Source of the DNA: Prorocentrum cordatum
Taxonomy: Eukaryota; Sar; Dinophyceae; Prorocentrales; Prorocentraceae
Length of the DNA: 64,000 nt
Assembly (NCBI GenBank): GCA_963575745.1
Contig: CAUYUJ010017883.1
Span: forward strand, 89,278-153,277
Direction: 5' to 3'
The position numbers and the translations under genes are program-made. Shown here piece by piece: positions 20,455 through 31,011 of the stretch (position 1 is the stretch's first letter; every line of letters begins with the position of its first letter). Under the pieces are notes generated by a model. It was not told the origin of the DNA and ran no database searches. It worked only from the letters and a program-made list of their open reading frames with translations.

Positions 20455-20565
20455 TACAACAACAACAGCAACTACTACTACTACTACTACTACTATTATT
20501 TCTTCTACTACTACTACTACTAGTACTAGTAGTACTACTAGTACTACTAGTACGACTAGTGCTCG

Positions 20566-20603
<38 letters not shown>

Positions 20604-20663
20604 GTAGTAGTAGTGTAGTAGTAGTTAGTAGTAATAGGTAGTAGTAGTAGTAGTAGTACTACT

Positions 20664-20724
<61 letters not shown>

Positions 20725-20783
20725 CGTTAGTCGTAGTAGTAGTAGTAGTTATAGTAGTAGTAGTAGTCGTGGTGGTGGTGTTG

Positions 20784-20832
<49 letters not shown>

Positions 20833-20834
20833 AA

Positions 20835-20907
<73 letters not shown>

Positions 20908-20987
20908 TACTTACTACTACTACTACTACTACTACTACTTACTACTACTACTACTACTACTACTTACTACTCTACTGTACTACTACT

Positions 20988-21024
<37 letters not shown>

Positions 21025-21025
21025 G

Positions 21026-21066
<41 letters not shown>

Positions 21067-21067
21067 T

Positions 21068-21116
<49 letters not shown>

Positions 21117-21129
21117 GCTACTACTACCA
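20455..21129. repeat. ACT / AGT / ACT tract with two orientation switches
   Basis: (ACT)n to about 20603, then (AGT)n to 20831, then AAA and (ACT)n to 21125. AGT and ACT are reverse complements, so the last two blocks form one large inverted repeat with arms of about 190 bases. GGTGGT interruptions at 20769-20797. Confidence 0.95.
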
Positions 21130-21204
21130 TGTAACGCCCCTCACGGGGGTAGAAACCAATTGGACCAAGTGTATTTGCTGGGGCGTCACGCTGTCACGCT
21201 GCTC

Positions 21205-21320
21205 ATCCTTTCCTCATCATGCTCGTCCTCCTCCTCATCCTTCTCCTCGTCGTCCTCCTCCTCCTCCTTTTCCTTGTCCTCCTCCTCCTCCTCCACGTCC
21301 TCCTCCTTCTCCTCCGCCTC
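21205..21320 (+). repeat. TCC/GTCC pyrimidine tract
   Basis: CCTCCTC with TTG and CAT interruptions. Confidence 0.85.
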
Positions 21321-21339
21321 CCCCTCCCTACCTCGGGCG

Positions 21340-21700
21340 TGATGGACCATGGGGGACCTCATGGAGCCTCCTGGTAATCCCAGGGGCCTCCTGGGATAGC
21401 AACCTCTGGGGACTTCCTGCGGCCTCTTGAAACCTCCTGGGCTCTCCTAGGGTATCCTCAGCCCTCCAGGGGCGTCCGCAGCGTTCTGGAACTTTTGGGT
21501 CGTTCAGGATACGCCCGGAGCGTGATGGGACCTCCTGGGGCCTTGTGGGACCTCGCGGGGCATCCTGGGACCTCCTGGAGCGTCCTGGAGCCTCCTTAGG
21601 ATTCCCACGGCCTCCGGGGACGTCCTGAAGCCTCCTGGAGCTTCCTGATGCCTCCTGAGACCTCCTGGGGCCTCTTGGCGGCTCTCTAAGAAGCCACGCG
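21340..21700 (+). repeat. Degenerate CCTCCTGGGGCC repeat
   Basis: Loose 18-24 bp units (GGGACCTCCTGGGGCC), related in style to the GGCC/TCTTGG repeats elsewhere. Confidence 0.6.
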
Positions 21701-21949
21701 CGGGGCCTCAAAATTGGCGACAGTTTCAAGGATGGGAGCCTTCCCATTGAGAAAGAGGGCGCGGTGGACGTTGAAAAATGACGACAGTTACACACTTGAG
21801 GCCCAAAACCGTGCCGGGCGCCCCCCCCCGCCATTCCCGGTCCTGCATAGTACGGTGCGATTTGCCCCCTCCCCGCTGTCCCGCCGGTCCCCGGGAGGGC
21901 TAGTTTTTTGGTTTTCGCTGGTAAGAAACACTTCCCCCCCCTCTCGGCG

Positions 21950-22155
21950 GTGACGGAGGGCAGGCGGCGGGGGAGAGCGGGTTGGCAGGGTGGCTGGTTG
22001 GGCACGGAGAGCAGGCGGAGGGGATCGGCTGGTTGGCGGGATGACGGGGTGGGCGGCTGGGCTGGTTGGCTGACGGGTTGGCTAGGTGGCGGGGTGGCTG
22101 GGTGGGCTGGCTGGCTGGTTGGACGGGTTGGCAGGTTGAGCTGGCTAGGGCAATT
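21950..22155 (+). repeat. GGTTGGC/GGGTGGCT minisatellite
   Basis: Variable units of G-rich words (GGCTGGTTGGC, GGTGGCGGGG), strongly biased to G and T on the plus strand. Confidence 0.8.
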
Positions 22156-22167
22156 GGTTTCGACGAC

Positions 22168-22168
22168 C

Positions 22169-22231
<63 letters not shown>

Positions 22232-22319
22232 CTACTACTACTACTATTACTACTGCTGTTGCTATACTACTACTACTACTAATACTATCACTACATTACT
22301 ACTACTACTACTACTACGA

Positions 22320-22387
<68 letters not shown>

Positions 22388-22465
22388 GTACTACTATACT
22401 ACTACCACTACCTACTAGTACTAGTACTACTACTAGTACTACTGCTACTACCACTACCACTACTG

Positions 22466-22502
<37 letters not shown>

Positions 22503-22503
22503 A

Positions 22504-22535
<32 letters not shown>

Positions 22536-22590
22536 GCTGCTACTACTACTACTACGACTACTACTACTACTTACGTACTACTACTACTAC

Positions 22591-22636
<46 letters not shown>

Positions 22637-22667
22637 CTACTACTACTACTACTACTACTACTTACTA
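22168..22667 (+). repeat. (ACT)n microsatellite
   Basis: ACT units with CCT, GCT and AGT interruptions. Confidence 0.95.
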
Positions 22668-23290
22668 CCTACTACCTACTACCTACTACCTACTACCTAC
22701 TACCTACTACCTACTACCTACTACCTACTACCTACTACCTACTACCTACTACCTACTACCTACGACCTACGACCTACGACCTACGACCTACGACCTACGA
22801 CCTACGACCCACGACCCACGACCTACGACTTACGACTTACGACTTACGACCTACGACCTACGACCTACGATCTACGACTTACGACTTACGACTTACGACC
22901 TACGACCTACGACCTACGATCTACGACCTACTACCTACGACCTACGACCTACGACCTACGACCTACGACTACTACCTACTCTACTACCTACTACCTACTA
23001 CCTACTACCTACTACCTACTACCTACTACCTACTACTACTACTACCTACTACCTACTACCTACTACCTACTACCTACTACCTACTACCTACTACCTACTA
23101 CCTACTACCTACTACCTACCACCTACCACCTACCACCTACTACCTACTACCTACTACCTACGACCTACGACCTACGACCTACGACCTACGACCTACGACC
23201 TACCTACGACCTGCTACGACCTGCTACCTGCTACCTACTACCTACTACCTACTACCTACTACCTACTACCTACTACCTGCTACCTACTAC
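22668..23290 (+). repeat. Heptamer array (CTACCTA / CTACGAC variants)
   Basis: About 85-90 units of a 7-base repeat. The main unit is CCTACTA, with blocks of CCTACGA (about 22763-22970 and 23157-23205) and CTTACGA and CCACGAC variants. It sits inside ACT repeats on both sides, from which it probably arose by adding one C. It is the length, not the sequence, of the TTTAGGG telomere unit. Confidence 0.95.
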
Positions 23291-23403
<113 letters not shown>

Positions 23404-23629
23404 AATACTACGAAGATAGAACAACTTTTTAATCATCAATACTCCGACGGAAGGACCCCACATGAGAATCCTCTGGGCGAATCTTGAAAAAGCCCTCACC
23501 GTCGTCCTCGTGGTTGGTGAGGCGTCCTGGCTGCCTCTTCTGCGTATATTTCTTCGCGCCCTGGCGCGGGCCCTCCCCCCGCTCCTTACGTTGCCCCCGA
23601 CCTCGCCCTCCTGTTTTGGCTCCGGACAT

Positions 23630-24240
23630 TCAGAAAGTGGCCCGGGAGTTCTGTTCTGGGAACACGAAGAACACGAAGTGGCCTACAGTTGGCTCCGGGC
23701 ATTCAAAATGTGGCCCGGGAATGGTGTTCTGGGAGCACGAAGAACACGAAGTGGCCTACAGTTGGCTCCGGGCATTCAAAATGTGGCCTGATAATGGCGT
23801 TCTGGCAGCGCGAGAGCCCAAAAGTGATGACAGTTACAAGAATTGGAGGACCGCTATCGGATTAGTTACATGATCCGCGGGCCCCATAGGGAGGCGGCTC
23901 CCGCTTGAGACTTCCTCGCAATTCACTCACAGACGTGGCCTGGGAATGGCGTTCTGGCAGCGCGAGAGCCCAAAAGTGGCGACAGTTAGGAGAATTGGAT
24001 GACCCGCTCGGATTAGTAACATGATCCGCGGGCCCCATACGGAGGGGGCTCCCGCTTGAGACTTCCTCGCAATTCACTCACAGACGTGGCCTGGGAATGG
24101 CGTTCTGGCAGCGCGAGAGCCCAAAAGTGGCGACAGTTAGGAAAATTGGTTGACTCGCTCGGATTAGTAATATAATCCGCGGGCCCCATACGGAGGGGGC
24201 TCCCGCCTGAGACTTCCTCATAATTCACTCACAGACGAGG
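23630..24240 (+). repeat. Tandem units of 72 bp (x2) then 151 bp (x3)
   Basis: GGCTCCGGGCATTCAAAATG recurs with a period of about 72 at 23693 and 23764. Then a 151-bp unit containing TGGCGTTCTGGCAGCGCGAG, GATCCGCGGGCCCCATA and CTTGAGACTTCCTCGCAATT occurs three times (GCCCCAT at 23881, 24032 and 24183). Units are nearly identical, so amplification was recent. Words are shared with satellite F at 49285 and 29990. Confidence 0.85.
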
Positions 24241-24243
24241 CCC

Positions 24244-24470
24244 AAGGCGAGTGAGTGAGTGAGTGAGTGAGTGACTGACTGACTGACTGACTGACTGGTG
24301 ATGATGATCATGATCATCACACTCTCTCACGCGCACACTCATCATCATATGTGAGTGCTGATGAGTGAATGAGTGAGTGAGTGAGTGAGTGAGTGAGTGA
24401 GTGAGTGAGTGAGTGAGTGAGTGTGTGAGGGATGATGAGTGAGTGAGTGAGTGAGGAATGAGTGATGCTG
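24244..24470 (+). repeat. (GTGA)n with a CTGA block
   Basis: GTGA units at 24250-24272, CTGA at 24274-24297, and GTGA at about 24366-24456. Confidence 0.95.
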
Positions 24471-24649
24471 ATGATGATGGAGGGTTCCTGTTCCTGCGCG
24501 GGGTGTCCAGAGAGAACAAGAACCCCACTTTGGATGTGGGGAATAATACTATTGAAAGTAGAAATAATTAAAAGAGGAGGAGAAGCAGCAGGAGGAAAAG
24601 GAGGAAGAGATTCGTCTTCCCTTTTTCAGAAGGTTCTCATGAAGCTCAT

Positions 24650-25020
24650 TTTGGCCGTTGGGGCTGCCTTCGGCTTCTGTGGTGCAGTCTGCGGGGTCCC
24701 ATTTGGGCTGTTTTGGGGCCCTGTTTGGCCAGGCCGTCTTGGGGCTCCGTTGGGTCGTCTTCTGGCCTTCTTGGCCGTATTGCGGGTGCTTTGGGGCCGT
24801 CGTGGGGCCATATTGGTGCCGTCAGGGGCAATCGAAAGGGCTTTCTTCGGCCGTCCTGGGACTCTCTGGAGGCCCTCTTGGGCAGTCTTTTGGTCGTCTT
24901 GAAGGCACCTTTGGCCATCGCGGGGTCTTTTTGGGCCGTTGTGGGATTCTTTTTGGGGGCCATCTTGGGCCATGTTGGGGCCATCTTGGAGGCTTTCCGG
25001 GCCGTCTGGAGCGGACGGAA
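24650..25020 (+). repeat. Degenerate GGCCGTCTTGGG repeat
   Basis: Same style as the tails of the composite repeat at 59-63.5 kb: units of GGGCCGTCTTGG and GGGGCCATCTTGG spaced 20-30 bases. No hairpin head is visible here. Confidence 0.6.
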
Positions 25021-25199
25021 GCCAGAGGCAACGACCATGCAATAATCTTCCAAGCGTCAAGGTGAAAAGTCAAGGATTTCGCAATATTCGTGCCCTGTTG
25101 GGTGTAGTTGTTGTTTTTTCGTACGAGTTCGCGCAGCGCCAAGGCGAGAGGCATATTCTTTGAAAGGATCCGCCCTCTATTCGTGTTCACGTTTTAACT

Positions 25200-25686
25200 T
25201 TTCAAGCTTCCGCGTTCCATAGTGTGAGGACGTCTCAATCGGAACGTCTTGCCCGCCGTAGCGGCGGAGGCGACACGACCCGGCCTCTTCCTATTCTCCC
25301 TGTTGCTGCTGCTCCTTCCTCCGTCCCTCCTTCTCCTCGGCTCCGTCCTCCCCGTCCTCATCCCCCCCGAGGGGCTTTTCCCCAGCCACCAGGGTCCGCC
25401 CAAGGCGTCTCTGGCCAGAGAGCTGGGCATTGTCAGGCGGGAGACCGTCCTCCGTGGGCCGCCGCCTGGGGTCCTCGTTGGCTTATTCGCTACCACCTCG
25501 TGGATACCAGCGAATTCCAGCGAACTCCTTATCCCCCATGTTTTGCGCTAGTCGGTGCCCATGAGTAATTCAAGAGGTGTGCGCCGCTTGTCCGACCCCC
25601 AGAAGAGGAGATGTACAGTTTTCGATGCTGTTTGCGTTTCTTGCTGTTTCCCAGCGTGCTGCTTGCGTGTAGTTGCCGCTGATTCG
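25200..25686. other. Unassigned stretch
   Basis: An open frame at 25249-25551 (+) runs from a Leu-rich start into an ordinary region after TTTTCCCCAG, which could be an exon edge; too weak to call. Confidence 0.25.
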
Positions 25687-25840
25687 GCCTCCTCCTCCTC
25701 CTCCTCCTCCTCCTCCTCCTCCTCCTCTGGAGGAGGCGGTGGGAGGTAGAAGGAGGAGGAGGAGGAGGAGGAGAAGGAGGAGGAGGAGGAGGAGGAGGAG
25801 GAGGAGGAGGAGGAGGAGGAGGAGGAGGAGGAGGAGGAGG
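25687..25840. repeat. Inverted microsatellite: (TCC)n then (GGA)n
   Basis: (TCC)n at 25687-25726, a spacer, then (GGA)n at 25751-25840. The two blocks are complementary, so a hairpin of about 40 bp can form. Confidence 0.9.
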
Positions 25841-25849
25841 TTTGGGGCC

Positions 25850-26120
25850 CACCTTCGCGGCCGGGAGGGGTCGGCCTGTTGGAGCCTTTTCAGGGCTCTC
25901 GGGGGTTCTGCGGGGACCTCTGGGAGCCTCTTGGGGCCCCGTTCGGGCATGTTGGGGGTCTTGGTGGCCGCCTCGTGTGGGAGAGGGCTCCTGTTCCCTT
26001 TCTTGGGCCCCTCTTAGGGTTCTCTCGAGGGCCCTTTTGGCCGTCGGGCCGCTGTAGACGGCCCTCTCGGGCCGTCTAAGGGCCCTAGTGCTGGGCTGTC
26101 CTCGGGCCCTCTTGGGGGCC
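25850..26120 (+). repeat. Degenerate GGCC-rich repeat
   Basis: Units such as GGGCCTCTTGG and GGGGCCC with loose spacing. Confidence 0.5.
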
Positions 26121-26266
26121 TCCTGCTGGGAAGGATGTGCTCCATGATCTGTTTTGTTCTATTGTGTGTTTTCACTCCCCACACTCCCTCCTGGTCCCTT
26201 TTCCCCTTTTCCTGCTCCTTCTCAACCTCCTCTTCCTCCTCCTCCTCCCTCGCTTCCTGTGCCGAG

Positions 26267-26338
26267 CCCCCGCCCGCGGCGAGGCTGCTCAACGCCGTGC
26301 AGGCGAACATGCACGCGATGGCCATGGGCGCCCACCAG
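26267..26338 (+). CDS. Candidate exon, unknown gene
   Basis: After a CTCC-rich pyrimidine tract and GCCGAG (AG at 26265-26266) the frame reads PPPAARLLNAVQANMHAMAM then GAHQ, an amphipathic helix-like peptide in which every codon from AGG (26282) ends in G or C. The 3' boundary is uncertain, near CACCAG at 26333-26338. Confidence 0.4.
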
Positions 26339-26799
26339 GAGCCCGGGCCCTCATGGGGGGCGCGTGGCGCGCGTCGGTGCCGAGGAGAGCCAGGCCCACA
26401 GGGCTCGAAGAGCAGACTGCATGGCCACAGCCTTGCGGAGGGCCGCGCGGCTTGTATGGATCTGTGCATTGCCCCCCATCGGCGGCGCCTCCAGCGCCGA
26501 TCCAGGAACGGCGCGTGGACCTCCGAACGTTTGAGATTCTGCAGCCTTCTCTTCTTCTGACGTGGCGGGGCTCAGCGCCAACGGGAGATCAGCCGATGCC
26601 CTCCGAGATCCCTTTGGCGACCTGGATTTGGGAGCCACCTGGTGCCGATCCCCCCGTCGGTGCGCACAAGGGGCGTGGCGCGAGGGGGGTGGCCTCCTGA
26701 GAGGGGTGGGGCTTCCGTGTCTTCTCGTGAGCCCTCCCGGCCTCTAAGGTGCCTTGTTAGAAGCATCCGTGCGCGCTCATGATTGTGCGCGGTGGGTGC

Positions 26800-27016
26800 C
26801 GAGGAGGAGGAGGAGGAGGAGGAGGAGGAGGAGGAGGAGGAGGAGGAGGAGGAGGAGGAGGAGGAGGAGGAGGAGGATGAGGATGAGGATGAGGAGGAGG
26901 AGGGGGAGGAGGAGGCGGAGGAGGAGGAGGAGGAGGAGGAGGAGGGGGAGGAGGAGGAGGAGCGGAGGAGGAGGAGGAGGAGGAGGAGGAGGGGGAGGAG
27001 GGGGAGGGGGAGGGGC
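26800..27016 (+). repeat. 0.22 kb GGA purine tract
   Basis: (GGA)n with GATGAG interruptions; it lies between two candidate exons and would be intronic if they belong together. Confidence 0.95.
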
Positions 27017-27348
27017 AGCGTGCTAGGGAGGATGCGTCACAGATGCGTGTGGATGTGCGGTGCGGCTGCGCGGCGCCAGCGCCACGCCATTGACGGGCCC
27101 CCCCCGTGCGATGGGGCACCCTGTGGACTACTCAGCTGCCTGCGGCAGGCCCACCGCCGTGCCGGCGCAGAGTTAAGATCGGGCTCAGGTCGGTGCCCTT
27201 TTTGAGTTGGCACGGGTCTCACGCTCCCCAGCATCAATCCCAGCCTCGTTACCTTTCTCCTTCCTCCCCCCTAGTTCCGCCTTTCTCCCTCCTCCTCCTC
27301 CACATCCCCCTCCCTCCTCCCTCCTCGTGCGCCCCTGCCACATTCCAG

Positions 27349-27395
27349 CAGAGGACATGGACATGGACTACGGGAGGTGCTGCGTGTCCGCTACG
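27349..27395 (+). CDS. Candidate 47-bp exon
   Basis: Bounded by CATTCCAG on the left and GT (GGTGGGG) from 27396. The frame reads EDMDMDYGRCCVSAT and all its codons but one end in G or C. The same orientation as 26267-26338 suggests one gene with microsatellite-bearing introns. A further G/C-ending frame just upstream (27112-27175, MGHPVDYSAACGRPTAVPAQ) may be part of it. Confidence 0.35.
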
Positions 27396-27429
27396 GTGGG
27401 GAAACAATACATCCCCCTCCCTCCTCCCT

Positions 27430-27640
27430 CCTCTCTCGAAGGCAGCTCGGAGGTTCTTCTGCGAGCTCTTGGGCGTTCTCTGCGGGCCTCGTTTGGGCGT
27501 CTTGTGGCCTCTTGAGGCGCTTAGGGGCCTTTAGAGGAGACCCGAGGAGCCCTTCGGGGGCATCTTCCTTTCCAGGTTGGCTTCGGGGCCGCCTCGCCAC
27601 ACCCAGGCGCCGTCTCTGAGCTCTGCTGGGGTGGTCTTGG
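27430..27640 (+). repeat. Degenerate GGGCCTC repeat
   Basis: Short GGCC-rich stretch with TCTTGGGCG and CTTGAGGCG words. Confidence 0.45.
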
Positions 27641-27719
27641 ATTGAGAGGGAGCGTTCTCTTCAGGACACGTGCGACAGGTGGGATCGCCCCTGGAGAATT
27701 ACAGAAACCCTGTTAGTCA

Positions 27720-27901
27720 GCTGCGGTAGGTTCGCGTCGTGTCGACGCGGCGCCGACCCAGCGCGGGCTTTCAAGGCTGATCGCCGCCAGTCGCTTGGAA
27801 TCGGCCGACATCGAACGATCTGCGCAATCGGAAAGCCGAGATCGTTCAATGTTGAACGATTCACGAGTTGTCAGAAATCAGCGCCGACGTCGTCACGACA
27901 G
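27720..27901 (+). repeat. Copy of the duplicated segment at 14490-14878, without the foldback element
   Basis: Contains both parts of the segment separated by only about 30 bases, against about 240 at 14550-14787. This makes it the probable empty site for the 14555-14756 element. Confidence 0.6.
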
Positions 27902-28410
27902 GACCCTGCCGTCGAAGAGCGCGGCCAGGGTAAGCCCGAGGCGACGTATAATAAGGAGGGGGGGCGAGGAGGGAGGGGAATGCAGGACGAGGAGGAGGAG
28001 GAGGAGGACCTACGCGAGGACGGCAGTAAAGATATCGACCCTCGCCGCGAACTGGCACTCCACTTCAGACGTCAGGCGACGGTACCCGCGCCCTCGCGGA
28101 CGAGAACGACATGGTCCCGCCAACGCCACATTGCGCCCGATGCAACCGCTGACCACCTTGAGGAACGCGCCCCGACGGCGCACGTGACCCCCTCTGCCCC
28201 CCCACGCAGTCGCCATCAGGTGCGGAGGCCCTCCGCGCGCACACCCTCCCCCGCGGACGATGGCGTCCGTGATTCAGTCGCGCTTCGACTGTTTCGCAGC
28301 TTGCTGCATCCGGCCAGCTCGGCTCGATCGGCTGCGGCGCCGCGGCATCCCTCCAGGCTGCTTGTTCGGTAGCAAATCATGGGAGCCTTGTATACCCTCG
28401 GGATTCTGTC
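27902..28410. other. GC-rich unassigned stretch
   Basis: Open on both strands (+ to about 28372; - at 28010-28216). Both peptides are Arg-rich and neither shows a motif or clear codon bias. Confidence 0.25.
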
Positions 28411-28411
28411 G

Positions 28412-28545
28412 TGAGCGTCGATTCGCGTCGATTAGCGTCTTAGAGTCGATGGGACAGCGCCGATCTAGCGTCGGTTGGCGTCGATTGGCGTCGATTTAGC
28501 GTCGATTAGTGTCGATTTGGCGTCGACTGGCGTCGATTCGCAAGA
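28412..28545 (+). repeat. GCGTCGATT minisatellite
   Basis: Units of 10-13 bases (GCGTCGATTGG, GTGTCGATTTG), about ten copies. Confidence 0.85.
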
Positions 28546-28724
28546 GCCGACGGGATGGTATGGGAGGCTCCCGTGAGTTGCCACCGAATGCTTGCTCGCT
28601 GTTCGGGCGGCCCCGGCCAGGCCCGCCCAGGTCCCCAAGGGGGGTCGGTGTTCACGCCGCTTCTCTGGCCAGGCCGGGATGGCGCGTGCGCCGATGCTGG
28701 GCTTCTCCCCCCCCCCCTCTCAAC

Positions 28725-29150
28725 GAGCGCGCTCCACTACTCGCAAAGTGCCTCCTCCTCCTCCTCCTCCTCCTCCTCCTCCTCCTCCTCCTCCTCCTCC
28801 TCCTCCCGCTCTCTCCTCGTCCGCGCTCGCGCCTCGGGCCATTCTGCGCCCCTCCCCCCCCCCCCGAAAGGCCATACGTCTGCCTTCGTGTGATGTCTCG
28901 TGCATCCCCTGCGGCGGCGGATCCAGGCCATGTGCGAGTGGCTACTCCAGATTTCGTAATAAAGGGAGGGGGGCCTCATTTCGGGGGGGGGGTCTCTTCC
29001 AGGCTATCTTGGAGGGCCTGGGGGGTCTGGGGACGATGTTTTGGAGGGTTCTCCCACGGGGGAGGTCTGAAATGGCTTGTATTGGAGGGTCCAGACCCCC
29101 TCCCTTCTATTACGAAATCTGGAGTACTCTCTGCGAGCAGTGGAGCGCGC
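28725..29150. mobile_element. Inverted-repeat element family C, copy interrupted by a family B element
   Basis: Outer ends GAGCGCGCTCCACTACTCGC (28725) and, at the right, the complement of GCGCGCTCCACTGCTCGCAG (to 29150). The interior contains a TCC tract (28750-28806), GGATCCAGGCC as in the uninterrupted copy at 48469, and then the whole family B element 28943-29126. Confidence 0.6.
28943..29126. mobile_element. Inverted-repeat element family B, copy 2 (184 bp)
   Basis: Ends TACTCCAGATTTCGTAATA (left) and TATTACGAAATCTGGAGTA (right): 16 of the first 17 terminal bases pair perfectly, then G-rich subterminal sequence pairs with C-rich. TA at both ends. The interior resembles copy 1 (19553-19734) in reverse orientation. 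Confidence 0.8.
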
Positions 29151-29339
29151 TTGTCTGCCCTCCGTGGCCGCCTCCCCGTTTTTTGCCCTCGTGCGCTCTG
29201 CGGCACCCCCGTCTCTTGCTCCTCGCTGGTGCAGCCAACTCTGCCTCGCCGCCGACGGACACGTGCGCCGACTCCGGGCTCCCAGGCAGGAGTCCCGTCA
29301 TGAAACGTGTCGGTGCTCCATCCTTGTAACCGTCGGAGG

Positions 29340-29645
29340 CGTTTGTTGCAGCGAGCGTGCGCGGCGCCCAGGCGAGGGCTCCGGTTGAAGGCCGCCCGTC
29401 TTCCACCCGGTGTAACTGGACGAAGTCGTTGCAAGACAAGAGTGCGCGTCGCCAGCGAGAGAGAGAGAGAGAGAGCGAGGGACAGAGACAGACAGAAAGA
29501 GAGAGAGAGAGAGACCAATTTCGCAAAGCCACCAGCCATCAATCCGTGCAGCTGTTCGAAGTCTGTTCAACACGAGTGTGCGCGGCTCCCATGCGAGAGC
29601 ACCACTTTGAAAACGCTTCGCCTTCCATCCGTGTAGCTGTGGGTC
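29340..29645 (+). repeat. Satellite E units with an embedded (GA)n tract
   Basis: Three diverged units (GTGCGCGGC, GGCGAGGGC or GCGAGAGC, CCGCCCGTCTTCCA and TGTTGCA words). A GA microsatellite at 29457-29515 grows directly out of the CAGCGAGAG position of one unit. Confidence 0.65.
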
Positions 29646-29989
29646 AGTTTCGAACTTCGATCGCGCAAACGTTGCGGAAGCCGGAGGCGAAACGGAACGC
29701 CTGGCTTGCCCTGACGACACGTGTGGTGGCGCGCCAGGAAGGCGTTACCTGTAGGGGCGCGGAGGAGGAAAAGGAGGGCGAGCGAGGGAGCGACGAGGCG
29801 GTAGGGAATGGAGGAGGATGAGGATGAGGAGGAAGAGGAGGAGGAGGGGAGAGGAGGAGGAGGAGGCGGAGGAGGAGGAGGAGGAGGAGGAGGACCACTG
29901 TAAACCCAAGATGCATCAACAATGTTGCAATATACCCTCCCTCAAAGTTCCTTCTTCATAGGTCCCTGCAGCTACGTATTTTCATTGCA
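29646..29989. other. Unassigned stretch with a GGA tract
   Basis: GGA units at about 29761-29894. Nothing else recognised. Confidence 0.5.
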
Positions 29990-30189
29990 AGAAGTGGCCG
30001 TTAAAAGGCAGCCAGCTGAGAATCCTCAATCGTGCCAGATCACCATTCCTGGGACTTGAACGACGCGGATCGACGTGACTTTTGCCTCCTGACAATCAAA
30101 CGTCGTGTCAGCACACCACTCCTGTGACCTCAACCCTGCGAATCAACGTGACTGTTGCCCTCTGACAGTCCGACATCGTGCCATAATGC
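29990..30189 (+). repeat. Satellite F, about two to three units of 70-75 bp
   Basis: Units contain CGTGCCAGATCACCATTCCT or GTGTCAGCACACCACTCCTG, then GATCGACGTGACTTTTGCC or AATCAACGTGACTGTTGCC. It is the reverse complement type of 49285-49450. Confidence 0.7.
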
Positions 30190-30565
30190 AGATCCTGGGT
30201 CTCCAGCCGTACGAACCCTTGAAGCTGTTGTGCACTTTCAAGACGGAAGTGCGCGGTGCTAAGGCGAGAGCCACATTCTGAAGAAAAGGAACCGCCCTCC
30301 ATTTGTGAAGCTGTTGCAACCCTTTCAGACGAGTATGCGCGGCTCTAGCGCCAGAACCACATGTTGAAAAGGAGCCGCCCTCCATCTGTGAAACTGTTGC
30401 TAACTTTTGAGACGGATGTGTGTGGCGCGAAGGCGAGAGCCACATTGAAACTGAGCCGCCATCCATCAGTGAAGCGGTTGCAAACTTTCAAGCCGAATAT
30501 GCGAGGCGCTAGAGTGAGAGCCACATTCTGAAAACGAAGCTCCCTCCATCCGTGCAGCTGTTGCA
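30190..30565 (+). repeat. Satellite E, four tandem units of about 83 bp
   Basis: The core (A)GAGCCACATT or AACCACATG recurs at 30271, 30357, 30440 and 30521, each followed by CCGCCCTCCAT or CTCCCTCCAT, GTGAAGCTGTTGCAA and ATGCGCGGC-type words. It is the reverse complement of the block at 48930-49270. Confidence 0.85.
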
Positions 30566-30779
30566 ACTTTCAAGCTTTAGGATCATGAGGTGAGGAAGTC
30601 CCCGCTACCGACACTTCTGGCAATGCGGCAGGGAGGAACTATAAATGGGGGAAGGAGGGGGCGGACGAGAGCAGGACGAACTGAGAGGACGCATTGGGAA
30701 GGTAGCAGAAGGGCAGAAGGGAGAGGGCGGGAGAAGGATGGGGTGAGGGCGGGTGGCGGGAGTGGGGTGGGTGGGGGTA

Positions 30780-30990
30780 GATGGGAGGAGGCGGAGGATG
30801 AGGATGAGGAGGAGGAGAAGGAGGGGGAGGAGGAGGGGGAGGGGGAGGAGGAAGGAGGGAGGAATAGGGAGGCAGGCAGAGGAACACGGAGGATGAGGAT
30901 GAGGATGAGGATGACGAGGAGGAGCAGGAGGAGGAGGAGGAGAGAGGAGAGGAGGAGGAGGAGGAGGAGGAGGAGGAGGAGGAGGAGCAG
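30780..30990 (+). repeat. GGA/GAT purine tract
   Basis: (GGA)n with GATGAG and GGGGGA interruptions. Confidence 0.95.
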
Positions 30991-31011
30991 AGACTCCCAA
31001 ACAAGGGGGGA

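Noticed and set aside
22668-23290. Interstitial telomere repeat
   Set aside because: The unit is seven bases but CCTACTA, not CCCTAAA or its complement TTTAGGG.
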